Notes: a model not told the origin generated them from the sequence alone. DNA of 48,355 nucleotides from Pantoea rwandensis (GCF_002095475.1 NZ_MLFR01000038.1:1-48355); one strand, 5' to 3'. Counted from the stretch's first letter, positions 25,528 to 33,410 are shown. Program-made: numbers and translations.

Positions 25528-26449
25528 GTTCCAGTCCCCAGGCGATTTGATCGAGCGAGCGCTGCTGCTGTTTTCTGGCATCGAGTGCTTCTTCCAGCGT
25601 GCAGTGGATAAAGTGGATCGGCTCACCAAGACGAATTTGCGCCAACTGGTATAAATCAGCTTCGATTACGCAGGCAATTCGCGGATAACCCCCGGTGGTT
25701 TGCGCATCCGCCATCAACACAATGGGTTGGCCATTAGGAGGCACCTGCACCACGCCGGGCACCAGTCCATGCGATAACAAATCGCGGGTGGCTTTACGGT
25801 GTAATTGGCGCCCCTGCAGGCGGTAGCCCATACGGTTACTTTGCGGGCTGAGCTTCCACGGACTGCGCCAGAAACCTTCCTGCGCTTCACGGGTAAATTC
25901 ACTGTATTCCGGGCCAGGAAGCGCACGAATTCGATTGCCCCACAGTAACTGACGGACACCGGCTTTGCCTTTAAAGGTCCGCGTGGCTTTACCCAAGGGT
26001 AACTTATCGCCATCCTGCAGTTTACGTCCCTGCCAACCCCCGAAGGCCGCTTTGAGATCGGTACTGTGCGAGCCCAGCATGTCATCAATAGCAAAGCCAC
26101 CGTTCACGGCCAGGTAGCTACGCATCCCGCGCGTTGGCATGCCTAATGACAGCACCTGCCCTTTTTTCACCGGCAGACGCCAGCCTGTCCACACCGGTTT
26201 GCCGTCAAGTTCGGCATTACATCCTGCACCGGTCAGCGCAAACCAACCATCACGTTTGAACTCGGCTTTAAACTGGCCCAGCACGATTTCGAGTACCGCG
26301 CTCTCATCAGGATTTCCCACCAGCATGTTGGCGGTGCGCATCGAAGGCTGATCAAGCGCGCCACTGACACTGATGCCATACTGCCGCCAGCCGGTGCGCC
26401 CGGTGTCCTGAATCGACGTCATTAATCCAGCACGAAGAATATTTAACAT
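25517..26449 (-). CDS. pxpC: 5-oxoprolinase subunit PxpC (YbgK, biotin-dependent carboxyltransferase fold)
   Basis: The 310-residue cyclophilin-like protein (E. coli YbgK 310) partners PxpB in activating 5-oxoproline. Family motifs visible are SIQDTGRTGWRQYGISVSGA at the N-terminus, NRMGYRLQG, VPPNGQPIVLMADAQTTGGY and PRIACVIEADL. Despite its carboxyltransferase-like name it needs no biotin here. It overlaps pxpB by 7 bases and pxpA by 11, so the three subunits are translationally coupled. Confidence 0.97.
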   Translation of the reverse strand: MLNILRAGLMTSIQDTGRTGWRQYGISVSGALDQPSMRTANMLVGNPDESAVLEIVLGQFKAEFKRDGWFALTGAGCNAELDGKPVWTGWRLPVKKGQVLSLGMPTRGMRSYLAVNGGFAIDDMLGSHSTDLKAAFGGWQGRKLQDGDKLPLGKATRTFKGKAGVRQLLWGNRIRALPGPEYSEFTREAQEGFWRSPWKLSPQSNRMGYRLQGRQLHRKATRDLLSHGLVPGVVQVPPNGQPIVLMADAQTTGGYPRIACVIEADLYQLAQIRLGEPIHFIHCTLEEALDARKQQQRSLDQIAWGLEHEN

Positions 26450-27099
26450 ACGCCCTCCTTTTGCGGCACAAAGCGCACGCTATCGCCGGGACGCAGTAAA
26501 GTTGGCGGTTGCTGTAGTGGGTCGAACAAGCTGAGTGGTGTATGACCAATTAACTGCCAACCGCCCGGCGCGGCCAGTGGATAAATGCCGGTTTGACTGC
26601 CACCAATACCCACGGAGCCGCCGGGTACAATTACCCTTGGTTCCGCACGGCGCGGTGTATGCAGCCGTTCGTCCAGTCCGCCCAAGTAGGGGAAACCAGG
26701 CTGGAAGCCAATAAAATACACCACGTAGTCAATGCTACCGTGCAGCTCTACCACCTGTTTTGGCGTCATCGTCGCTCTGTCGGCCACCACCTGCAGATCG
26801 GGACCGCCTGCACCGCCGTACACCACCGGAATTTCAATCCGGCGTGATTCTGGCACCTGCTCTTCACTCTCTTCCCACCAACGCTGTAATCGCTCAATGG
26901 CATCAAGTGCATTCAATTGTGGATCGCGTAGCAACAGCGTCAGGTTATTCATTCCCGGAATCACTTCCTGAATCTGCTCATGATGCTGCAGGCGCTGGCA
27001 CAATCCCCAGATGCGCTGCTGGCTGGAGAGGGAAACTGGCGGTTCCAGTTCCATTACCACCGCTCGCTCACCTAGCAGATAACAACGTGCTCGTTGCAA
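26443..27099 (-). CDS. pxpB: 5-oxoprolinase subunit PxpB (YbgJ, KipI family)
   Basis: I assign a TTG start at 27099. An ideal AGGAGGT ribosome site ends 7 bases upstream, and the resulting protein has 218 residues, the E. coli YbgJ length, with LQRARCYLLGE aligned to MQRARCYLIGE. The ATG at 27117 would place the ribosome site inside the gene. Motifs include IPGMNNLTLLL, VYGGAGGPDLQVV, GFQPGFPYLGGL and GGWQLIGHTPLSLFDP. It is first in pxpBCA, behind a strong promoter and a 23-base palindrome. Confidence 0.93.
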   Translation of the reverse strand: MQRARCYLLGERAVVMELEPPVSLSSQQRIWGLCQRLQHHEQIQEVIPGMNNLTLLLRDPQLNALDAIERLQRWWEESEEQVPESRRIEIPVVYGGAGGPDLQVVADRATMTPKQVVELHGSIDYVVYFIGFQPGFPYLGGLDERLHTPRRAEPRVIVPGGSVGIGGSQTGIYPLAAPGGWQLIGHTPLSLFDPLQQPPTLLRPGDSVRFVPQKEGVC

Positions 27100-27127
27100 A
27101 ATCCACCTCCTGGTCATTGTCAAAGCA

Positions 27128-27150
27128 CATAGCAAAGTGGTTTTGCTATG
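27128..27150. promoter_or_regulatory. Perfect palindrome, likely operator of the pxpBCA unit
   Basis: CATAGCAAA-N5-TTTGCTATG has 9-base perfect half-sites. It lies just downstream of the predicted pxpB -10 element and 29 bases upstream of the start codon, a position typical of a repressor site. A related TTTCGCATA sequence occurs twice on the minus strand nearby, once at the -10 and once at the palindrome edge. The cognate regulator is not in the window. Confidence 0.55.
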
Positions 27151-27164
27151 CGAAAAGTCAATAA

Positions 27165-27193
27165 GTTATGCGAAAGTGACAGAGGTGTGTCAA
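27165..27193 (-). promoter_or_regulatory. pxpB promoter
   Basis: On the minus strand a consensus -35 TTGACA and -10 CATAAC are separated by 17 bases, about 65 bases upstream of the pxpB TTG start. This separates pxpBCA transcription from ybgI. Confidence 0.65.
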
Positions 27194-27201
27194 TAGATTT
27201 G

Positions 27202-27225
27202 CGTCCTTAACGAGAGTTAAGGACG
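27202..27225. repeat. Perfect hairpin between ybgI and the pxpB promoter
   Basis: CGTCCTTAAC-GAGA-GTTAAGGACG is a perfect 10-bp inverted repeat lying 14 bases after the ybgI stop and immediately upstream of the pxpB -35. There is no clear U-tract on the minus strand, so it may be a weak terminator of ybgI or a binding site. Confidence 0.6.
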
Positions 27226-27239
27226 TGAGAGGCGAGAAA

Positions 27240-27983
27240 TCAGGCAGGATTATCGATATCAATAAACGTGACGTCGAGGTCGTAGCTCTGCGCCAGCCAC
27301 TCTCCCAATGCTTTAATACCGGCACGTTCTGTCGCATGGTGTCCGGCTGCGAAAAAGTGCAGGCCTTGTTCGCGCGCGCTATGAATGGTTTGTTCTGACA
27401 CTTCGCCACTGATAAACGCATCCACGCCAAATGCCGCGGCGCTATCGATAAAGCCTTGGCCGCCCCCACTGCACCACGCCACGCGCTTGATCAATGCCGG
27501 CGCATTATCGCCACAATGCAACGGTATGCGGCCAAGTCGTTCAGCAATTTTTGCCGCCAGTGCTTCGCCGCTCAGGGGTTCAGCCATCTCGCCCCAAGGC
27601 ACCAACGGTTGAATCTCACCTTTAACCTCAATATCGAATAGCTTGGCCAGTTGTGCATTGTTGCCGAGCTGGGGGTGTGCATCCAGCGGCAGGTGCCAGC
27701 CATACAGGTTGATATCATTCATTAACAGGGTACGCAGACGCTGACGCTTCATCCCTTTAATCAACGGCGATTCGCTCTTCCAGAAGTAGCCATGATGCAC
27801 CAGGATGGCATCGGCGTTGCGCTTTACCGCTTCATCAAGCAGCGCCTGGCAGGCGGTTACACCCGTGATAAGGGTTTTGACTTCTGGACGACCTTCGACC
27901 TGCAAACCGTTAGGTGCATAGTCACTGAACGCACTGGTGTTCAGCTGTTGATTAACGATGTGTTCTAACTCGACATTATTCAT
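27240..27983 (-). CDS. ybgI: NIF3-family metal-binding protein YbgI
   Basis: The 247-residue protein has the same length as E. coli YbgI, a toroidal hexamer with a dinuclear metal site. The NIF3 signature appears as VTACQALLDEAVKRNADAI, then ILVHHGYFWKSE with the metal-binding histidines, and GHHATERAGIKALGEWLAQ near the C-terminus. Family members are often called GTP cyclohydrolase I type 2, but no reliable activity is established for YbgI. It precedes pxpBCA as in E. coli, with its own end hairpin and a separate promoter for pxpB. Confidence 0.95.
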   Translation of the reverse strand: MNNVELEHIVNQQLNTSAFSDYAPNGLQVEGRPEVKTLITGVTACQALLDEAVKRNADAILVHHGYFWKSESPLIKGMKRQRLRTLLMNDINLYGWHLPLDAHPQLGNNAQLAKLFDIEVKGEIQPLVPWGEMAEPLSGEALAAKIAERLGRIPLHCGDNAPALIKRVAWCSGGGQGFIDSAAAFGVDAFISGEVSEQTIHSAREQGLHFFAAGHHATERAGIKALGEWLAQSYDLDVTFIDIDNPA

Positions 27984-28001
27984 TCCGGCTCCCTGACCGC
28001 C

Positions 28002-29429
28002 TCAAGCCGCGCCGCGCGCGCGCTCAAATGCGTCTAGTGTCTTTTTACGTGCATCCTTATGTTCTACGATTGGCGCCGGATAATCGAGTTTCTTGTTATT
28101 TTTCTGCGCCCACACATGGGGCTGGTGAATATCGCTGTCCGGCACCGCAGCCAACTCCGGCAGCCACTGGCGAATAAATTCACCCTGCTTATCGAAGCGT
28201 TCCCCTTGGGTGGTGGGATTAAAAATGCGGAAATACGGCGCAGCATCGGTGCCGGTCGAGGCAGCCCACTGCCAGCCACCATTGTTGGCGGCCAAGTCGC
28301 CATCAATCAGCTGCTGCATAAAATAGCGCTCGCCGTCATGCCAGTCGATCAACAAATCTTTGACCAGAAAGCTGGCGGTGATCATCCGCAGGCGATTGTG
28401 CATCCATCCCAAGTGATTTAACTGGCGCATCGCCGCATCGACAATCGGATAGCCGGTTTTACCTTGCTGCCAGGCGTTGAGATGCGCGGCATTTTTTTGC
28501 CACTCAACGTTATGTGTCCAGTCGATAAACGGCTGGTGTTTACACAACGCGGGGAACGCCACCATCAAATGACGGTAAAACTCGCGCCAGATAAGCTCAT
28601 TTAACCAGGTAAAGGATTTGCCCTCATTAAGCGCATCAGGGTGCTCTTTCAGGATGCGATGCAGACACTGACGCGGCGAAAGCACGCCGATGGCAAGATA
28701 AGGCGATAAACGGCTGGTGCCATCCAACGCCGGTAAATCCCGCACATCAGGATAATGTTGCACCGATTGCTTGCCAAAATGCCGCAATTGCTTGAGTGCC
28801 GCCTCTTCTCCAGCGGGAAACAGTGAGGCGTCAATCTGCTCCATCGGATAATCGAAGGCGGGAATCTTTTTACCGGCGCTCAAAGGCGCTTCAGCTCGCG
28901 CTTTCGGCGCATGGTGGCATTCAGGCAATCCTTGATGGAGTCGTCTGACAAAAGCGCGGCTGAAAGGGGTAAAGACTTTGAACATGGTATTGCTGCCGGT
29001 TTGCACACTACCCGGCGGCAAGAGCAGGCTGTCGTCAAAGCCTTGGCAAATCACGCCTTGGGCATCTAAGCGTTTTTCCGCTGCTGCATCACGCTCACGC
29101 TCGTTAATCTCATACTGATAGTTGTAATAAAGCGCATCAACTTGGTGTTGCTGGCAAAATTCTGCGAGGTGATCCACCGAGGCACTGAAGTCAGCACACT
29201 GGTGGTAATGCAGTTGAATACCGCGTTCGGCCAACGTCTCTTGCAGCAAACAGAGATTTTGATGGATAAAGGCGGCTTGTTTAGGCGCCATATCATGCTG
29301 CTGCCACTGCTGAGGTGTAGCAATAAACAGCGCCAGTACTTTGGCCTTACTGTCGCGGCAGGCGGCAGTAAGGGCGGTGTTGTCATTGATACGCAGATCG
29401 TTACGCAGCCAGACTAAATGGGTGGTCAT
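28002..29429 (-). CDS. phrB: Deoxyribodipyrimidine (CPD) photolyase PhrB
   Basis: PhrB repairs cyclobutane pyrimidine dimers with light energy using FADH- and an antenna folate. It has 475 residues (E. coli 472). The N-terminal antenna domain begins MTTHLVWLRNDLRINDNTAL. The C-terminal FAD domain shows SRLSPYLAIGVLSPRQC, WLNELIWREFYRHLM and GYPIVDAAMRQLNHLGWMHN, followed by NNGGWQWAASTGTDAAPYFR. It lies 12 bases after the rudS-like gene and so is co-transcribed with it. The E. coli order ybgA-phrB is the same, but E. coli dtpD, which follows phrB there, is absent here. Confidence 0.98.
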   Translation of the reverse strand: MTTHLVWLRNDLRINDNTALTAACRDSKAKVLALFIATPQQWQQHDMAPKQAAFIHQNLCLLQETLAERGIQLHYHQCADFSASVDHLAEFCQQHQVDALYYNYQYEINERERDAAAEKRLDAQGVICQGFDDSLLLPPGSVQTGSNTMFKVFTPFSRAFVRRLHQGLPECHHAPKARAEAPLSAGKKIPAFDYPMEQIDASLFPAGEEAALKQLRHFGKQSVQHYPDVRDLPALDGTSRLSPYLAIGVLSPRQCLHRILKEHPDALNEGKSFTWLNELIWREFYRHLMVAFPALCKHQPFIDWTHNVEWQKNAAHLNAWQQGKTGYPIVDAAMRQLNHLGWMHNRLRMITASFLVKDLLIDWHDGERYFMQQLIDGDLAANNGGWQWAASTGTDAAPYFRIFNPTTQGERFDKQGEFIRQWLPELAAVPDSDIHQPHVWAQKNNKKLDYPAPIVEHKDARKKTLDAFERARGAA

Positions 29430-29441
29430 AAAGCTCCAGAA

Positions 29442-30398
29442 TTATTGTCCGTAGCGCAGGCGCAGCGCTTCTGGGTAGGGATCGAAGTAACGTTGCTGCG
29501 CCAACCACGGGTGCGGATATTCCGCCATGTAGTGTTTTAGCATGGTGATGGGCACCAACAATGGCTGCACGCCGGTGCGATAACGATCGATCAACTGCGC
29601 CAGTTCCTGACGTTGCGGTGAGGACAATTGCGGGCGGAAATAGCCTTGCACATGCATCAGCACATTAGTGTGATTACGCCGTGAAGCCTGATGCGACATT
29701 AAATGCATCAAACGGATGCGGTATTCATATGCGTAGTCATCAAGTGACTCCCACTGCTCCATGGCTGCAACAAAACGGCCCATTTCACGGTACTCATCCT
29801 GTGCATGTGACAGTAGCAGCAGCTTGTAACGGCTATGGAAGGCAATTAATTTGTGACGGGTTAAACCACTTCGCCACATTTCATTGAATTCATGTAGCGC
29901 ATAGACGCGGCCCATAAAGTTTTCACGGATGGCGTCATCATGCAGGCGACCATCTTCTTCCAGCGGTAACCACGGCATCTCTTTCTGCAGGAATTCAGTG
30001 AAAATGCCGGTGCCAGCTTTACGGTTATCATTGGTTTCGGGTTTGTAGATGCGTACGCGTTCCAAACCACAGCTGGGTGATTTAGCACAAAGAATGTAGC
30101 CGCAAAGATGATGAAGGGATTTTACGCGATCGGCGGACCAGCGCTGCATCTCATCCGTCACCTCCTGTCCCCCATCCTTACTGAAGCAAAGATGAATTTG
30201 ATCGTCAGACTCTTTGACCAAGCGCAGCGCGGGACGAGGTGTAGGCAGCCCAATCGCCATTTCAGGGCAAACCGGTTCAAAACGGACAAAAGGGGTCAGT
30301 TCGTCGGTTGCAAAAGCGAAACGCTTGTGGCCACCGTCGAACCGGACCTTGTCTCCGAGCAGGCATGCACTGATGCCGACAGGAATTTTTTCGCTCAT
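29442..30398 (-). CDS. rudS: DUF523-DUF1722 fusion protein, RudS-like tRNA 4-thiouridine desulfidase
   Basis: I chose the ATG at 30398 (MSEKIPVGISACLLGDKVRF), giving 318 residues; the ATG at 30515 adds 39 unlikely residues. Residues 1 to about 155 form a DUF523 (TudS) domain with the cysteines expected to hold a [4Fe-4S] cluster: Cys12 (ISACLLG), Cys44 (EPVCPEM) and Cys110 (KSPSCGLERVR). Residues about 185-318 are DUF1722, the only domain in E. coli YbgA (169 aa). TudS-DUF1722 fusions have been described as RudS, which removes sulfur from 4-thiouridine in tRNA. s4U8 is the near-UV target of tRNA, so pairing with photolyase makes sense. Function here is inferred from family membership; symbol tentative. 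Confidence 0.82.
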   Translation of the reverse strand: MSEKIPVGISACLLGDKVRFDGGHKRFAFATDELTPFVRFEPVCPEMAIGLPTPRPALRLVKESDDQIHLCFSKDGGQEVTDEMQRWSADRVKSLHHLCGYILCAKSPSCGLERVRIYKPETNDNRKAGTGIFTEFLQKEMPWLPLEEDGRLHDDAIRENFMGRVYALHEFNEMWRSGLTRHKLIAFHSRYKLLLLSHAQDEYREMGRFVAAMEQWESLDDYAYEYRIRLMHLMSHQASRRNHTNVLMHVQGYFRPQLSSPQRQELAQLIDRYRTGVQPLLVPITMLKHYMAEYPHPWLAQQRYFDPYPEALRLRYGQ

Positions 30399-30400
30399 AC

Positions 30401-30408
30401 TTGTACAA
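30401..30408. promoter_or_regulatory. TTGTACAA palindrome just upstream of the rudS-phrB start
   Basis: The 8-base palindrome lies 2 bases before the start codon of the rudS-like gene. Similar TTGTACA half-sites are bound by MerR-family regulators such as MlrA and light-responsive relatives. A second partial copy (TTGTAGAGG) lies 18 bases further upstream. Too short to be decisive. Confidence 0.3.
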
Positions 30409-30495
30409 CCCCCAAAATCTTGTAGAGGTTTTAAGTGTAGCTGAAATGAGGGGCAATAACAGCGGGTGCGTACCTGAGAACTGAAAATTTCAGAT

Positions 30496-30531
30496 AAAAA
30501 AACCCGGCGCTTCATCAGAAGCCACCGGGTT
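30496..30531 (-). terminator. Intrinsic terminator of ybfA
   Basis: On the minus strand CCCGG-TG-GCTTC-TGAT-GAAGC-G-CCGGG forms a long two-part stem, followed by TTTTTTT. It lies 19 bases after the ybfA stop. Confidence 0.92.
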
Positions 30532-30549
30532 TAATCGCGAGGCAAAAAA

Positions 30550-30750
30550 TTACCAGTGAATGCCAGCAGTCGCTTCCGACTGCGCTAACCAGACTGGCTT
30601 GGTGCTGGTTTTACACCAAATACGATGCAAGTAACTGTAGAAACGTGCACGATCCTGGCGCAACAGCATGACCGGCAGCGCAAGCAGGCCAACCAATACC
30701 ACCAGCACTCGGCGCAACACGATTTTATAAAGTGGATATGCCTGATACAT
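30550..30750 (-). CDS. ybfA: DUF2517 family small protein YbfA
   Basis: A 66-residue homologue of E. coli YbfA (68 aa). Shared features are the LRR at the N-terminus, a hydrophobic helix (VLVVLVGLLALPVMLL) and the conserved DRARFYSYLHRIWCKTSTKPVW block. The ribosome site AGGAGG ends 5 bases before this ATG; the ATG one codon upstream (30753) is only 2 bases from it. In E. coli ybfA lies next to kdpFABC; here it faces the kdpE remnant, which helps date the kdp deletion. Function unknown. Confidence 0.88.
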   Translation of the reverse strand: MYQAYPLYKIVLRRVLVVLVGLLALPVMLLRQDRARFYSYLHRIWCKTSTKPVWLAQSEATAGIHW

Positions 30751-30996
30751 CATTGCCTCCTCGTGATAACTTTTGCGTTGAAATGTGATCTGCTTCTGAT
30801 ATTACGCGGTGTTGTGTAATTTTACTACTCATCCGACCACTTATTTTGATCTTTTTTTGCGCTTATTGGGCGCATCTGAAAGTTAGTTACATAATTGTAA
30901 AATTAACGATGCGCTAGCGTTACGAACATCATGACGGACGCGGTGCAAGATTCTTGATAAAGTGCCGTGTTAACTTTACCTGTGGCAGGAGTCAGC

Positions 30997-31670
30997 GTGA
31001 CGACCATCTTGATTGTTGAAGATGAAAAAGAAATTCGCCGTTTCGTGCGCCTGGCGCTGGAGAGCGAAGGCTGAAGATTGTGGAAGCAGAACAATTACAA
31101 CGCGGGCTGATTGAAGCCGCCACGCGTAAGCCGGATTTGGTCATCCTGGATCTCGGTCTTCCCGATGGGGATGGTAATGACTTTATTCGGGAAGTGCGCC
31201 AGTGGAGCAGCATGCCAGTGATCGTGCTGTCGGCACGCAGTGATGAGCAGGATAAAATCGATGCGCTGGATGCCGGTGCCGATGACTATCTCACCAAACC
31301 CTTCGGCATTGGGGAACTGCTGGCACGTGTGCGCGTCGCCTTACGACGGCATCAAAGTAGCCAACCTGACCCGATAGTGAAATTTGGCGAAGTGAGTGTC
31401 GATTTGGCTGCACGGCGTGTGCTGCGCAACGAGCAGGAAATTCATCTGACCCCTACCGAATTTCGCCTGCTGAGTTTATTGCTGAACAATGCGGGGAAAG
31501 TGCTGACGCAGCGTCAATTGCTGAATCAGGTATGGGGGCCGAATGCGGTAGAGCACAGCCATTATCTGCGTATCTACATGGGGCACTTGCGACAAAAACT
31601 GGAAACGAATCCCACCCAACCCAGCCATTTACTAACTGAAACCGGTATTGGTTACCGCTTTATGCCATAA
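30997..31670 (+). pseudogene. kdpE: Frameshifted orphan kdpE, response regulator of potassium-uptake genes
   Basis: Read with one base restored near 31071, the gene encodes a 224-residue OmpR-family regulator matching E. coli KdpE (225 aa). A GTG start at 30997 follows an AGGAG site and gives MTTILIVEDEKEIRRFVRLA, but TGA stops the frame after 25 codons (31072-31074). The +1-shifted frame continues KIVEAEQLQRGLIEAA through the phospho-acceptor VILDLGLPDGDG and the winged-helix end GTGIGYRFMP type. The length 30997-31670 is 674 bases, one short of a multiple of three. No kdpD or kdpFABC is present. The downstream frame could start at GTG 31080 but would lack the first acidic residues of the receiver. 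Confidence 0.9.
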
Positions 31671-31700
31671 AAAAACGACCCATGTTGTCACGTGGGTCGT
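31671..31700 (-). terminator. pgm intrinsic terminator, shared with the kdpE remnant
   Basis: ACGACCCA at 31675-31682 pairs with TGGGTCGT at 31693-31700. On the minus strand the stem is followed by TTTTT, so it ends seqA-pgm transcripts; it directly abuts the kdpE stop on the plus strand. The gap 31701-31769 shows nothing else. Confidence 0.85.
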
Positions 31701-31769
31701 TTCAGGAAAACGCGTTAAAAAGGCGCACAACTTTCGTAGTTTATTTCAAAAAACGCGCTTCAACGATTA

Positions 31770-33410
31770 TTACGCGTTTTTCAGCACTTCGCTGACAATC
31801 TCTACCGCTTCTTTCTCAATCTGCTGGCGATGCTCAGCGCCGAGGAAGCTTTCACAGTAGATTTTATAAGCGTCTTCGGTACCTGACGGACGCGCAGCAA
31901 ACCAGCCGTTCTCGGTCATCACTTTCAGACCACCAATCGAGGCACCGTTGCCCGGCGCAGCCGTTAGGCGTGCAGTGATGGGATCGCCTGCCAGTGTGTC
32001 CGCACTCACCATCTCTGGTGACAGCTTAGACAATGCCGCTTTTTGCGCAGAAGTCGCAGGTGCCTGCAGACGGTTGTAACTTGGCGCACCGAAGCGCTCA
32101 GCCAGCTCGTCATAATGCTGCTGTGGGTTCTTACCGGTGACGGCAGTGATCTCCGCAGCCAGCAGGCACAGAATGATACCGTCTTTGTCGGTTGACCAGG
32201 CGGAACCGTCGAAGCGCAGGAAGGAAGCGCCCGCGCTCTCTTCGCCGCCGAAACCGAAGCTGCCATCAAACAGACCATCAACAAACCATTTGAAACCGAC
32301 AGGGACTTCCACCAGCTTACGACCAATGTCGTTGACCACGCGGTCAATCATCGCGCTGGAAACCAGGGTTTTACCCACCGCCACATCTTTGCCCCACTGT
32401 GGGCGATGCTGGAACAGGTAGTTGATCGCCACCGCCAGATAGTGGTTCGGATTCATCAGGCCAGCAGGCGTGACGATGCCGTGACGGTCGTAGTCCGGGT
32501 CATTACCAAATGCCAGATCGAACTTATCTTTGTACGCCAGCAAACCGGCCATTGCGCACTCAGACGAGCAGTCCATACGCACTACGCCGTCTTTATCCAA
32601 GTGCATAAAGCGGAAGGTCTGATCGACCGCATCATTAACAATGGTCAAATCCAGCTTGTAGTGCTCAGCAATACGCTGCCAGTAAGCGATCCCGGAACCG
32701 CCAAGCGGATCGACACCGATTTTCAGGCCTGCTTTCTGAATCGCCGGGAAGTCAATAACCTGTGCCAGCCCTTCTACATAAGGCTGAATCAGATCTTGCT
32801 CAACGATATGACCACTCGCCCATGCCTGATCCAGCGGCAGACGTTTCACGTCTTTCAGCTCGCCTTTGATCAGCTGGTTAGCACGATCTTCCACCACTTT
32901 AGTGACGTTAGTATCAGCCGGACCACCGTTTGGCGGGTTGTATTTGATACCACCGTCTTCAGGTGGGTTGTGCGAAGGCGTAATGACGATACCGTCCGCC
33001 TGCGCACCACCGCGTTTGTTGTGCTCAAGGATGGCATTGGAGATGGCTGGCGTTGGCGTATAGCCATTCTCCTGCTGCACGATGACATCCACACCGTTCG
33101 CCGCCAGCACTTCCAGCACCGACAGAATCGCTGGCTCGGACAGTGCGTGGGTATCTTTACCCACATAGCATGGACCGGTGATGCCATTCTTTTTGCGCTC
33201 TTCCGCGATGGCCTGAGCAATCGCCAGAATGTGCACTTCGTTGAAGCTGTGGCGTCCCGCGCTGCCGCGGTGGCCGGAGGTGCCAAATTTCACCGCATGG
33301 TCCGGGTTCGCCGCATCTGGCTTCAGGACGTAATACTGCGAGGTTAATTGTGCAACGTTAATCAAATCGCTCTGCTGGGCGGGTTGCCCGGCACGGGGGT
33401 GATTGGCCAT
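31770..33410 (-). CDS. pgm: Phosphoglucomutase (alpha-D-glucose phosphate-specific)
   Basis: The enzyme interconverts glucose 1-phosphate and glucose 6-phosphate, for glycogen, UDP-glucose and galactose metabolism. The length of 546 residues equals E. coli and the sequence is nearly identical. The catalytic phosphoserine is Ser146 in VITPSHNPPEDGG. The metal loop DPDYDRHGIV and the sugar-binding GGEESAGASF are intact, as is the phosphate-binding RPSGTEDAYKIY near the C-terminus. It follows seqA by 25 bases, as in E. coli. Confidence 0.98.
   Translation of the reverse strand: MANHPRAGQPAQQSDLINVAQLTSQYYVLKPDAANPDHAVKFGTSGHRGSAGRHSFNEVHILAIAQAIAEERKKNGITGPCYVGKDTHALSEPAILSVLEVLAANGVDVIVQQENGYTPTPAISNAILEHNKRGGAQADGIVITPSHNPPEDGGIKYNPPNGGPADTNVTKVVEDRANQLIKGELKDVKRLPLDQAWASGHIVEQDLIQPYVEGLAQVIDFPAIQKAGLKIGVDPLGGSGIAYWQRIAEHYKLDLTIVNDAVDQTFRFMHLDKDGVVRMDCSSECAMAGLLAYKDKFDLAFGNDPDYDRHGIVTPAGLMNPNHYLAVAINYLFQHRPQWGKDVAVGKTLVSSAMIDRVVNDIGRKLVEVPVGFKWFVDGLFDGSFGFGGEESAGASFLRFDGSAWSTDKDGIILCLLAAEITAVTGKNPQQHYDELAERFGAPSYNRLQAPATSAQKAALSKLSPEMVSADTLAGDPITARLTAAPGNGASIGGLKVMTENGWFAARPSGTEDAYKIYCESFLGAEHRQQIEKEAVEIVSEVLKNA

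Noticed and set aside
30754..30996. Leftover kdpD or kdpF coding sequence between ybfA and kdpE
   Set aside because: A few codons before kdpE read TLPV like a KdpD end, but the match is too short and interrupted; nothing else resembles kdp genes.
32406..33347. 313-codon plus-strand frame antisense to pgm
   Set aside because: Shadow of the conserved pgm frame; no start signal or family resemblance.
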